A DNA stretch of 64,000 bases, taken from NCBI RefSeq assembly GCF_047496725.1, contig NC_132976.1, positions 2,340,001 through 2,404,000 of the forward strand, given 5' to 3'. The stretch's first letter is position 1. Every line of letters starts with the position of its first letter. The notes under the pieces are model-generated. The model was given only the letters and a program-made list of their open reading frames with translations. It had not been told where the DNA came from and made no database searches. This DNA is from Anoplolepis gracilipes. Its lineage: Eukaryota > Arthropoda > Insecta > Hymenoptera > Formicidae. The translations under genes and the position numbers were made by a program. Shown piece after piece: positions 51,301 to 60,999 of the stretch.

Positions 51301-54300
51301 CAGAAGGTATCAAACAGACAGAGTTACCTGCAAAACACCCGGACGAAATAAGTGAAATTGAGAAAGAAAGTGAAGGAGAAATCTTTGTGCCTGTATCGGA
51401 GGAGGCGCAAACAGAAATTCCTGTAGAAGCTGGGTCCACCGAATCACCCGTCGTGGAGGAAACAGAAAAAATACACACTGAACCTTCTATTAGTCAACCT
51501 TCAATTCCTTCGGATCGCAAGGAAGATCAGGAATCTGTTGAACCAAAACCAAGCGAAGAAACACAGGAAGGTGAAGAACAAGTAACTCAAAAACCATCTC
51601 TCGAAGAGACAGAAGAGACTGAAACACAAGAGCCGCAGAAAACGACAATTCTTTTTGAAGAAGCTGTTACCGAATCTGTTTTACCAGAACAAAAAACGGC
51701 TGGCACAACAACGCTCGCTGATTTAGGCGAAGCCGTCACGCAACCAGCTGTGGAAAAGCAACCTGAAGTAACGAGCGAACAACCAGAAAATGTTGCAACA
51801 GAATCATCAGAACAAGAGCAAACTCAGAGACCAGTCACTGAAGAACAGCTCGAGATACATGTAAGCAAAGAAACTGAAACACCTACTTCTGTAACTCCTA
51901 TCAGTGAGGGCGAAGGTACTACGACACTTGAGCCTATTGAAGAATCGACGAAGCAAGTTGAAGGTGAAGTTTCCGTCGAAACAGAAATTATACCTTCTAC
52001 AGAATCTATATCTACGGAAGAGAGACAACCAGAGACACACGAGCAGACTACACAATCATTGGTAACGGAAGAAGAATCAAGCCAGGGAAAAGGTGAAGAA
52101 ATATCTACGAAAGAAAGTACGATTCCAGAAACGCCTAAAGTGCCTGTTACCGAGGGACAACCACAGAAGCCTGAAGAGGAAGAAATTGCAAGCACAGAGG
52201 CGGCAATTCATGAAGAGCAGGAGGAACAAGCAACGGTTACCGTAAAGGAGACGTCTGAGGTAGAAATTACGACTGAAATACCACTGGAAAAACCTCAATA
52301 TTCAACCGAAACGAGCATTCCTGAAGAATCTCATATAGAGAAAGAGACTATAACGGAGATTACACCTCGTCCATCAGGTATTCCGGGAGAAGGTAACTGC
52401 CTTGTTGAAGGGCAATCTTACAGCAATAATTCGGCTGTTCCACCTGCAAACGCGTGTCAGACAAGTTGCCGTTGTATTAGCAGTATTGTTCAATGTGAAC
52501 TCGTGCAATGCCCTGCCCCGCCAGCTCATTTATCAGACTGTATGCCAGTTTATACAAGTGGACAGTCATGCTGCCCAATGTATGCATGTGACTCTTCAAC
52601 CCCAACTGCCGAATTAGAGTCTGATAGTCACGTAATCGAGCCGCATATTCCTGAAGCAGAGGAAGGCCAAAAGACTTCTTTGCCAACAGATATACCAAGA
52701 GAACAACCAGAGGTTACTGAAACAACGAAAGAATATAGTACGTTAGTTACTGAGATTAGTACATCGGAGGCACGGCCTGCGGAAACCACTGTTTCCTCTA
52801 TTTCTCCATCGGAAGAAGAGGGAGGGTTGACTGAGAGAGAACAGACTACTCTAAAATCTGTTGAACAGTCAACTACAACTTTGCAATCTATTGAGCAGCA
52901 ACCTGAGGAACATACTACTAGTTCTGTGGCTGAGACACAGGAGCCTATTAGTCAAGTACCCGAAGAAGAACATACTGTGCTATCAAATGTGCCAGAAGAA
53001 ATTAGTGAAAAAGGAGAAGGTATAACAGAATCGGCAACTTCGACTGAGCAACCACGGGAGGAGACTGCCGAAACACAAACTCCTGTTAGTGGCGAGGAAC
53101 AAGTAATCACTTCCACGCATATATCTACAGAACAGGAAATTCATGACGAAGAAATTACGACTCCTACTGTAACAGAAGAGAAGGAAATTTCTGTTCCTGT
53201 TGAAGTAGTAGAAACTTCAACATCTGCTGAGAAAGAAATTACAACCGTTGAAACTGGTAAAGAAGAAGAGGCTACGACTACCAAAGAACAAGAAAAACCC
53301 TTCGAGGAAGAAAGTGTCGAGGAACAATCTACGATTAAGTCGATTGAAGAAGGTGATAAGAAGCAGCCTGAAGAAGAGAAAGGACCAATATCAACTTCCG
53401 AAAAATCAGTTATCGAAGAAGAGTTACCAGCGAAACCAGAAGTGTCAGAGGAACAAAAGACTGTTGAACCAACTGAATATGAAAGTACTTCTATTCCCGA
53501 AGTTCAATCGACCACGGAATATAAAGTTGAAGGTGAAATTGAACACGAAGAGAAAAAAGAACATGAAATAGTTACGTGGACTGAAAGTGAACAAGCTACT
53601 CAGACCGAGGAACCAGAAAGTCAAACGAAATTACCAAGCATTTCATCGACCAGTGTAGAGACAGAGGAACCGATAACACCTGCTGTCGGATCGACAACTT
53701 TGATACATGATCATACGGTGTCCGAGGAAGCGCCATTAGAGGAACATGCAACAATAAAATCCATCGAAATATCCACGGAAGGAAGCAAAGGAGAAATAAC
53801 AACGGAATTTTCAACTAAAGTTCCTGAAGAACAACATGTTACGATTCCTGTCGCCATTGAAACAGAGATACCTAGCGAGGAAACCATTGAACAAGAATTA
53901 GAAAAATCTAGCGAAGAAACTGCTAAACCAGTCGAAGAATCTACTTCTGAAATTTCTCACGAAGAAACATCACCAGAAACACCGGAAAGCGCAGTAGAAA
54001 CAGAATCTGCGGAACATCCTGAAGAACATACGGAATCATCAAAACACGAAAAAGAACCAACTGTCACAAAATTGCCTGACGAAAAACTACTTGAAACTGA
54101 ATCTCCGATTAGTACGGAACAACCAGTGACAGCTATTGAAGTTACAGAAACCACTGAAGCAGAAGCGGAACATGAAAAATCTACTGATTCTAGTATTGTT
54201 CACGAATCGGAAAGTACGCAAATTCCAATTGAACAGCATCCAGAAGCTGAAATTGAATCTCATACAACTGAACCATCTCTCGAAGAGCATACAATAGCTG

Positions 54301-56762
54301 AGAAAATACCAACAACATCTGTACCTGCTGAAGAAGAAACTAGTGAGCAATCCGTTACATCGATAAAGGAAATCGAACCAAGTTCAGATGAAGTAGGAAC
54401 TAAACAACCTATTGCTCCCGAAGCGGAATCCGAAGCACCAGTAGAACACATCACTGTTCCAATCGAAGAATACACTACGAAATCTGGAGAGTATCCTGTC
54501 GGAGAAGAGACTGTTACGCCTAGAGAAGCCGAAGCAACAGAAAGCGCCATTTCAACAGAAGAAACCACGCCGGAAAGCGTAACGAGTCAACAAGAGCAAA
54601 CTGAAAAGACTGTAGAAAGTACCAAACCAGAAACAGAATTGCCTAGTTTAACGGAAGAACAAACGGAAAAACAAACTATTATTCCCGAAATTCACAAAGA
54701 AGAAGAAGAGCAGAAACCTGAAATCGAAATAACGATAGAAAAAGAACCGGTCACGGAAGAAGCTATTAAGGAGGAATCTGTAACATCTGTTGGTATTACA
54801 GACGAATATCCTGTCATGGAACACACCGAACAAGAAGTCGAAGTTCAGGGAGCAACAGAAACAACAATTGCTCCGAAAGAACAGAAGCCTGAAGAGGAAG
54901 TTACAGGCGAGCCGGAACGACCACTGGGTGAAGAAGCGACGACTGGATCAAGCTTAATACCTGAAGAACATTCAATATCAGTAGAAGTAGAAGAAAAAGA
55001 AAAGAGTACTCCTAAACCTGAATATCAGACAACGTTATCTATCGAAGAAGAAGAAGCATTAAAACCAACGACCGAGGTCAGTAAAGTGGAAAAACTTCCA
55101 TCCGAAGAAGAATCTGCTACATCTGAAAGTGCAACGGAAAAACCGGAGGAAGTAAGCACAACTGAAAAGTTTGCAGAAATTCCATCTGAAACAGAAAAAC
55201 CAGTTGTACCAGAACAGGAAACAGAATTGCCCGAGCAACAAGGTGAAACTACCACGAAAACAACTGAAGATGCTGTAATCGAGGAGAAATTACCAGAGGA
55301 AATAGTTCCAGTAGAAGTGATTCCAGAAGAGAAACCAAGCGAAACTACTACAGTAGGTGAAGAAGAAGTACATGTTACTGAATCCGGTGTTCCAACCGAA
55401 ACGACTTCTATTCACGAGGAAGAACAGTCATCGACAAAACTACAGCCGACTGAAGGACTTGCTCCTTCAGAAGAAGAAACTCTTGCACCAGAAGAGATTC
55501 AGCCAGGTAAACCTGAAGAAGAAGTGCATCCAAGCATACCTGAGGAATCTCAATCTACTACAGAACATGTGCCTGAAACATCTGTTACGATAAAAACAGA
55601 AGAGCATCCAGAAACCGAACAACCAGAAATCTCTTCGGAAACTACCGTATCAACTGAAGAATCAATCAAGGTATCTGAGGTGCCAATTGAATTGCCTGAA
55701 GAGAAAGCTACTATCGAACCAATATCACCAGAAGAGCCCGAAACCCAAGTCCCGATAAGACCTGAAGAAGGTGCGCAATCTGCGGAAACACCGATTGAAG
55801 AACAGGTTACAAAGAAGGAGCCGGTATCGACAGAATTACCAACCGGAGAAATTACAGAAGAAACTCCTGACGAGGAAATCAGTCATCCTCACTTTGACCA
55901 CTTGCCGGAGGCTACTGTGAAACCAGAGACTGATTATCCCGCAGAAGGTGAACCGACGTTGGGATCCGACGAAGAACATTTGCGACCGCTCAATCATACT
56001 GTAGAATTAACGGAACGACCTGGCTTCCACGAACAACCGATGACTACTTCAGCATCTCATATTCCGGAGTATCCCGATCATTCGGGTGAGGATTATCCTC
56101 ATTTCCCACCGCAAGGCGGTTTGAATCCCGATGAAGATTACGATGAAGACGAACACATCTACGGACCGGGTACTTGCCGATACGGAGGCAAGGTCTATGT
56201 CTCGGCACAACAGATACCCAGAGATGACCCGTGCGACTTCTGCTTCTGCTTCAGGAGTGACATCATCTGTTTGCAGCAAAGCTGTCCGCCGCCTATTCCG
56301 GGCTGCCACGAGGAACCGATCAGCGGTTTCTGCTGTCCTAGATACGAGTGTCCTGTATCGATGGCCACGACTCTTAACTTGACTACCACTACTACCACGA
56401 CCACGACCACGTTACCACCGCATTTTCACACTCACGCTTATAAGGGTGCCGCGAGACGAGGCGGTTGCCAGATCCGTGGTCAAGCGTATCGAGTAGGAGA
56501 GGTCATTAAATCGGCGTCTGGACCTTGCCTTCATTGCACGTAAGTTTATTAATGAAAGAAAAAAATATATTTTTTTATTTCTACAATTACATTTTTTATG
56601 TCAAATTTATGTGCATTATCTCTGAAAAGTTTAACGTAAAACCTTTAAAAAAATTTTAGTTGTGGAGGTGACGGCAACATGAAATGCGAACCGCGAATGT
56701 GTAGTCCAGAACCGATGTTGAGGCAAATGATCGCCACGGCTACGGCCAAGAGGAGGAGATGA
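40824..56762 (+). CDS. Tnc: Tenectin-like mucin/VWC extracellular-matrix protein
   Basis: This is the gene-level entry. Joined coding segments are 40824-40914, 47586-47633, 47910-48374, 48450-48731, 48814-56539 and 56660-56762. They total 8,715 nt, keep one frame and give 2,904 residues. Domain order: signal peptide (1-30); VWC1 (51-112), VWC2 (140-201) and VWC3 (231-295); a Glu/Thr/Ser/Pro-rich linker (296-1490); VWC4 (1491-1554); a second such linker (1555-2749); VWC5 (2750-2808); a Thr-rich spacer; and a truncated VWC6 (2847-2885) with a basic tail. In Drosophila, tenectin is a secreted mucin-like matrix protein with VWC modules. It fills epithelial lumens, shapes hindgut and wing, and works with the PS2 integrin. 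The call rests on this architecture and the very large size. No RGD is present here. The linkers are acidic, probably disordered and O-glycosylated, and cysteine-free as far as I read. Another VWC/mucin protein is possible but less likely. Confidence 0.85.
40935..40970. repeat. 7-bp minisatellite CTCGGTA, about 5 copies
   Basis: Tandem CTCGGTA units begin only about 20 bases downstream of the donor of the tenectin signal-peptide exon. Each unit contains a GGTA, a weak donor-like core. Confidence 0.9.
41245..41280. repeat. Poly(A) tract
   Basis: About 36 bases, all A except one G. It creates a spurious poly-Lys frame. Confidence 0.9.
41584..41634. repeat. (GA)n microsatellite
   Basis: About 25 GA units in tenectin intron 2. 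Confidence 0.95.
41853..41943. repeat. (GA)n microsatellite, longest in the window
   Basis: About 45 uninterrupted GA units, only about 220 bp from the preceding GA tract. It produces spurious Arg-Glu and Ser-Leu frames. Confidence 0.95.
42720..42739. repeat. Poly(T) tract
   Basis: About 20 T in tenectin intron 2. Confidence 0.9.
43385..43411. repeat. Poly(A) tract
   Basis: About 27 A in tenectin intron 2. Confidence 0.9.
45261..45314. repeat. (GA)n microsatellite
   Basis: About 27 GA units in tenectin intron 2. It lies inside a 230-codon open frame, 44936-45628, that I do not accept as a gene. Confidence 0.95.
47586..47633 (+). CDS. Tnc: Tenectin exon 3: 48-nt microexon
   Basis: Acceptor TTGATTGCAG ends at 47585 and the donor GGAG|GTATGT follows 47633. 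It encodes residues 31-46 (APVYDQDTTQVAEYDG), just after the signal peptide. Both borders are phase 1, so skipping it removes exactly 16 residues without changing the frame. It has no domain; it is probably the extreme N-terminus of the mature protein. Confidence 0.75.
47910..48374 (+). CDS. Tnc: Tenectin exon 4: VWC domains 1 and 2
   Basis: Acceptor TTTCTCTAG ends at 47909 and the donor TGCG|GTAAGT follows 48374. The 465 nt are phase 1 at both ends and encode residues 47-201. VWC1 (51-112) and VWC2 (140-201) each contain the VWC pattern CxxCxC, a CC pair and a final C: CLNCTC/CCPVITC in the first and CELCYC/CCPIKYNC in the second. Both carry a possible N-glycosylation site (NCT and NKT). VWC modules bind matrix proteins or BMP-type ligands in other families; the ligand here is not known. 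Confidence 0.92.
48450..48731 (+). CDS. Tnc: Tenectin exon 5: Thr-rich spacer and VWC domain 3
   Basis: Acceptor TTTGCGCAG ends at 48449 and the donor TGCG|GTAAGT follows 48731. The 282 nt are phase 1 at both ends and encode residues 202-295. A short Thr/Pro-rich spacer leads to VWC3 (231-295) with CQHCYC, CAVQDC and CCPTTYEC. Introns on either side are only 75 and 82 nt. Confidence 0.92.
48814..56539 (+). CDS. Tnc: Tenectin exon 6: giant exon with two mucin-like linkers, VWC4, VWC5
   Basis: Acceptor AACATTAAAG ends at 48813 (a weak polypyrimidine tract) and the donor TGCAC|GTAAGT follows 56539. The 7,726-nt exon has no stop in frame. Residues 296-1490 and 1555-2749 are low-complexity and built of Glu, Thr, Ser, Pro, Val and Ile in short degenerate motifs such as TEEP, STE and PEEE. 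I see no cysteine in them. VWC4 is encoded at 52398-52589 (CRC, CCPMYAC) and VWC5 at 56175-56351 (CDFCFC, CCPRYEC). A Thr run (about 56382-56412) precedes the start of the last VWC. GAA and ACA/ACT codons dominate, so the antisense strand is nearly stop-free in places. It may act as a hydrated acidic filler or stretchable segment. Confidence 0.92.
56660..56762 (+). CDS. Tnc: Tenectin exon 7: end of truncated VWC6, C-terminus
   Basis: Acceptor AAAATTTTAG ends at 56659 and the stop TGA is at 56760-56762. The 103 nt complete a Thr codon and add 33 residues: CGGDGNMKCEPRMC, which continues the VWC fold begun at 56466, then a short helix-like stretch ending in KRRR. The CC and last C of a complete VWC are absent. 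The frame and splice junction are clean, so this looks like a real terminal half-module, not a sequencing break. Confidence 0.88.
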
Positions 56763-57146
56763 GCCATCCAACTGGATCGCCTTTACAAAGAATCATATAC
56801 GAGAACGACGAAGTCGACAGCAGGAGATTCAGTGTTGTATAAAAGTGAATTAAAATTATTCTAAACTACCTAAACGTCGTGCGAAACACAGACAATAATG
56901 TGCTTCGGCGATCACAAACTGAGTGGCCAAAACGTAAACGTTTATAATAATAATATTATATTATGTTATATATATAAAAAAAAAGAAAAACAGCGATGAA
57001 TGAAAGATGATGGAAGTAATAATATCGGTCGGAGATCTGTAGAAAAAATTAACTGCGTATTGAGGCGCGTTATCGGTGCTAATACGCGAACTCGGAAAGA
57101 GGAAAAACGAAGCAGCGCAGATGTAAAAAATATAAGAAAAAAAAAA

Positions 57147-57152
57147 GAATAA
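57147..57152 (+). terminator. Candidate proximal poly(A) signal
   Basis: AATAAA about 385 nt after the tenectin stop. The downstream sequence is T-rich with GT dinucleotides but not strongly so. Confidence 0.35.
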
Positions 57153-57950
57153 ATTTTCGTTCGTGATAATTCCGCGTTCTGTCTCGGGATATTTTGTACG
57201 CTCTGAAAAGAGGAGAGAAAGAGATAAAATTACTGAACGTACGAGACTTATGACTGTGCCTTCGTCGAGTGTCGAATATCAACGGCACTGCTTTCGTTTC
57301 GGCAACGAGCGCCGTCCGCAGCCACGGTCATCGTCGTCGGTATTTTAAATAAGCCCGAAGAATCGCGATAGCTCGCGATTTTGTAGGTATTGCGAGAAAA
57401 GGGAAAGAAAGAGAGAGAAAGTGCGACAAATGCGTTTCGTACGACGCATAAAACGAAAAAAGAGAAAATTCATTGCGCCAGTCGATCGTGCAGTGATACT
57501 AAAAAACAGCGGAGGAAAATCGTACGAAGAATATCTCGATTTGTAGAGATCGTTCTCTCTAGCCAACTTCAAAGTTTTTTAAACATTTTTCTACGCAAAT
57601 TACACGTCCACGGTATTCCTCTTACGATGCAACGCTTGAAAAAATTAAAAGAAAAACATGATAGCGTATCACTGCGACAATCTTAAGCGACGACGATATG
57701 TTTTTTTTACGTCATTATTTGCTACGTAATCAAGCGCGTTTTGGATTGTTTAATCGGCTGCTACTGTGTGTCCTAATGATCGGGTCACGTTATTCAAGTT
57801 CGCTGACATTCACGCGCACTCGAACACGATCGAAATTAATAGATCGGCACAGTCAGCTGATCGTGCTTCCAGTACTCTTAAGCCGCGAGGATCCTGAGAT
57901 CCTGTAGTCCGTTTTCCTCTCGAGGAAGAATTTCCGATCGAGCCATTTCT

Positions 57951-57985
57951 TTCTTTTTATTTTTTTTTTTTTTTTTTTTTTTTTT
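57951..57985. repeat. Poly(T) tract
   Basis: T-rich run with at least 25 uninterrupted T, in the inferred tenectin 3' UTR. Confidence 0.9.
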
Positions 57986-59849
57986 AATTGCTCCGTCAAT
58001 CGTATACAGTGCCAACGATCGTGTCCTAGTGCGCACGCGAGTGTGTGTATGTGCGTGTGTGTGCGTAGTGTGGTGCGTATGATATGTTAAAGGATGAAAG
58101 AGAGAGGAAGCCAGAGAGACGAAAGATACACGCATCTCAAAGCTCAAACAGCGGCTCGCGCGGAGGACCGATCCGAGAATTTGCTTCTCCGGCGAGCTGG
58201 CGTCATTATATATATATATATATATAAATATAAATATATATATACATTTATATATAATTCTTTATATACATTGTACCCTCCTGATGATAATACTTAATGA
58301 TAACAATGTTCTATACGTTTGTACGAAAGTATATAGTTATCTAAGACGAGATGAAATAATCGCTCGCACAGGTTCTTCAGTCTCAAAGTGTCACGCTAAG
58401 AAAAGGGAAGCGATACACGATCTTCGGGATCTTTCGGGACCTTTTGAGGGGATCATTTCCCACAGGTCAATTATTTATCTTGATAACAATTATACGCGGC
58501 TCATTCAAGAGCTAGAGCTTTGATTGCAAAACGTCACGTTTTGAGACTCTGGAACTTCGCGAGCTCTCTTTAGTATAATAAATAGATCGAATGGTATATC
58601 GCGTCGCACAAAATACTGCGCATACTGTCTGTATTTATAATAATCGGACGAAGACGAGTCGAAGTTCGGTCTTCCTGATATCAGCGGCCCGTTAGTTCTA
58701 GTACTCGTTTATTGATAATTAAGCTCATATCTGCCCGAGGAGAACAGCTTCTCGCGGACAATTATTATGAAAGCGTTTTCTCTTTTTGTTTACATAAAAG
58801 ATTTCTCTCGACTTGAATGACCAACGAATAATTGCGGCGTATTCATAGAGCTTCCACGACAACACTCGATCGTGATATATAAAGTAGCCATATTATTACT
58901 GTTACTATTTTCAGATATAAACGAAGCCAATATTCTACGCACATCCAGTAATAAATGATTGATACACGTATGTGTGAGACGCTTTTGTTTTATAAAGTAA
59001 TAAAGTTATATACAAGACTTGCAAAAAATGGTGAGAAGTGCCTCGGCGTTTGTGTTGAGGGAAAGTAGATTCGAAAGAAGAATTTCGATATAATTTCAAA
59101 TATTCGTAGATAAAAATAATAACAAGAGTATACGGAATATTTCGCATATTTTTTCATATTCGTGCGTTTAAAATCGAGAACATAAAGGATCTCAATTAGT
59201 TGAAAAATTGATGAAAACACGCGAGCAATGCAAACGATCTTCGATCATCTGCTAATTAAATTCACATGACTGATATCGATACGTGTTAGTTCTATCTCGA
59301 CAATCGATTATCGCGGGGTCGTGTCGTTTAAAATAAAGAGTCGAGTCAGTTCTTTCCAAGCCAATATTCTAGCGATTATAGTCGAAATCTAGTATTTATC
59401 TTGATATCATCCACATTCCCCTTAACTCATAGCGAGTAATATTATTACCGAAGGTAAATCAGTGTCGAATATTTAACGGATAAGTACGATATTATGGTAC
59501 GCATATAACTGTAATAACGTAAGATATATGATGGATACACATAGGATGCATGTAAACTAATGTCAAAATCGGGAGACAGCGAAAGTGTGTTTTCCCGCGA
59601 GACCCTTTTCCATCTAGGACTTGCGCACAATTTTATAGACACGCATATATACGCATTGTACTTAGGCACAAAGTGATCAATTTTTATCTTCATTTATGCC
59701 AACTGCTTTTGCATTAATTATCACTATAAAAAAAAATATTCGCGCGTTTTGCATTTTCTCCACGTATATTCGCGAAAAGACGAGATCCTTCGATGATCGA
59801 TAAATATCTCTGAGAAGGAATATGCGAAGATACAAAGATTTGAATTGGT

Positions 59850-59869
59850 CACGTGGTGCGTAAAATGCA
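59850..59869 (+). promoter_or_regulatory. E-box motif, copy A of an inverted pair
   Basis: CACGTGGTGCGTAAAATGCA. Its near-exact inverted copy lies at 60594-60613. CACGTG is the consensus for Myc/Max and other bHLH proteins. The role here is inferred only from the repetition. Confidence 0.4.
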
Positions 59870-60166
59870 GTAAATATAGCGCACAGTACGCAAAGATACT
59901 CGATCCCCGCGCGATGGATTTTCGACGCTTCTTTTCATACACACGTGAGTACGATCGCGCCCCTATTCCGCATCATGCATATAATTTGATTATTCGTTTC
60001 GTCGCGTATATTATATATATATATATACATATACACATATAATATGTGATAAACGAGATGGAGAATAAACGAGAGCGAGCCGGGAGAGTGGTCCCGGTGG
60101 TGCCGACTGTACGGAGGTAGGCTAGATTCGACAGTACGTGCTAGTATAAAGTGTCCTTTTTATATG

Positions 60167-60172
60167 AATAAA
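60167..60172 (+). terminator. Candidate distal poly(A) signal of tenectin
   Basis: AATAAA followed by a GT-rich element (TGTGCATTCTTGTGTGTTTC, about 60194-60213). About 0.7 kb upstream of the mib1 start codon. Confidence 0.45.
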
Positions 60173-60897
60173 AGATTTTGTATGTCAATATCTATGTGCA
60201 TTCTTGTGTGTTTCGTGTTTTCAGATATGTTATTTCCATCATATCCTTCCTCATCCCTGGTGGAAATATTTCGATTTAGCAAGAGGTAATGAATTTGATT
60301 AAATCGTTGCTAGTCGATTATTATTAAATATGAAAATAATCAATGATTCGCGATTATATATTTGAAAAATATTTTTAGTTTTATTTTTATGCGTATTATA
60401 AGATAATAATATGCATTTTCAGATTAGTGACTAGATAAAAATTAATTATAAAAAATACTTAAATAATTATTAAAATTATCTTTCTAATTATTTAATATCT
60501 TAACAGGAAAATTTTATAAAATTACGAATTATATTATTAAAAATCGTGCGGCTCATTTATGAGGTGTTCTAAGACCTAAGATATTTAAACACGTGCATTT
60601 TACGCATCACGTGGAGTAAATTCGCGATTCAGGATGTTTAAAAAATAAAAAAAGCTGAAAAAATAGTACGATTTTTGTAATATTGCATTACACTTTTTGC
60701 AACGAATGTAAAAGTGCATTATAAATTCTAGTGTATTACAAAGTCGTAAAGAATTATATCCCTAGGCGTGTGTTGGCAACGCGTGTTTTGACGCATTATC
60801 AAAGTGGTGTTATTTTTCGGTATTCGCGCTAAGCGAAAGCATTGTGTGTTGCTGGATTTTTGATTTAGATACGCGAAACCGTCGGTGTCAACGAGCG
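60173..60897 (+). promoter_or_regulatory. mib1: Intergenic gap and mib1 promoter/leader region
   Basis: An AT-rich stretch (60250-60700) is followed by about 130 bp of more CpG-rich sequence directly before the mib1 ATG, where the transcription start probably lies. There is no TATA box at a suitable place. An ATG in the last 60 bp upstream of 60898 is absent, which supports the chosen start. The second copy of the E-box motif lies 285 bp upstream of the start codon. Confidence 0.4.
60594..60613 (-). promoter_or_regulatory. E-box motif, copy B of an inverted pair
   Basis: Read on the minus strand it is CACGTGATGCGTAAAATGCA, matching copy A at 19 of 20 positions. Confidence 0.4.
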
Positions 60898-60999
60898 ATG
60901 GAAGCCGGTGCGAGTACGGGTACCCGTACGACGCGATTTATGATGGAAGGCGTCGGCGCCCGAGTGATTCGCGGACCGGAATGGAAATGGGGAAAACAG
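60898..60999 (+). CDS. mib1: mib1 exon 1: N-terminus and start of first MIB/HERC2 domain
   Basis: The ATG at 60898 begins a short Gly/Thr-rich leader (MEAGASTGTRTTRF) followed by MMEGVGARVIRGPEWKWGKQ. The second or third Met (residues 15-16) could also start the protein. The donor is CAG|GTTAGA, phase 0. Confidence 0.9.

Larger units (their letters stand above)
56763..60172 (+). other. Tnc: Probable tenectin 3' UTR and downstream region
   Basis: No coding frame with a domain is seen. AATAAA occurs at 57147-57152 and again at 60167-60172. The second is followed within about 30 nt by a strongly GT-rich stretch (60195-60230), the better poly(A) context. The interval contains a poly(T) (57951-57985), GT/CA and TA repeats (58030-58065 and 58207-58245) and no element ends. 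Either a short (about 0.4 kb) or a very long (about 3.4 kb) 3' UTR is possible, and both may be used. Confidence 0.45.

Noticed and set aside
50666..51478. 270-codon minus-strand frame (and similar ones at 49070-49681 and 54260-54568)
   Set aside because: These are mirror images of the Glu/Thr/Ser/Pro codon bias of the giant tenectin exon. They read as Ser/Val/Cys-rich low complexity.
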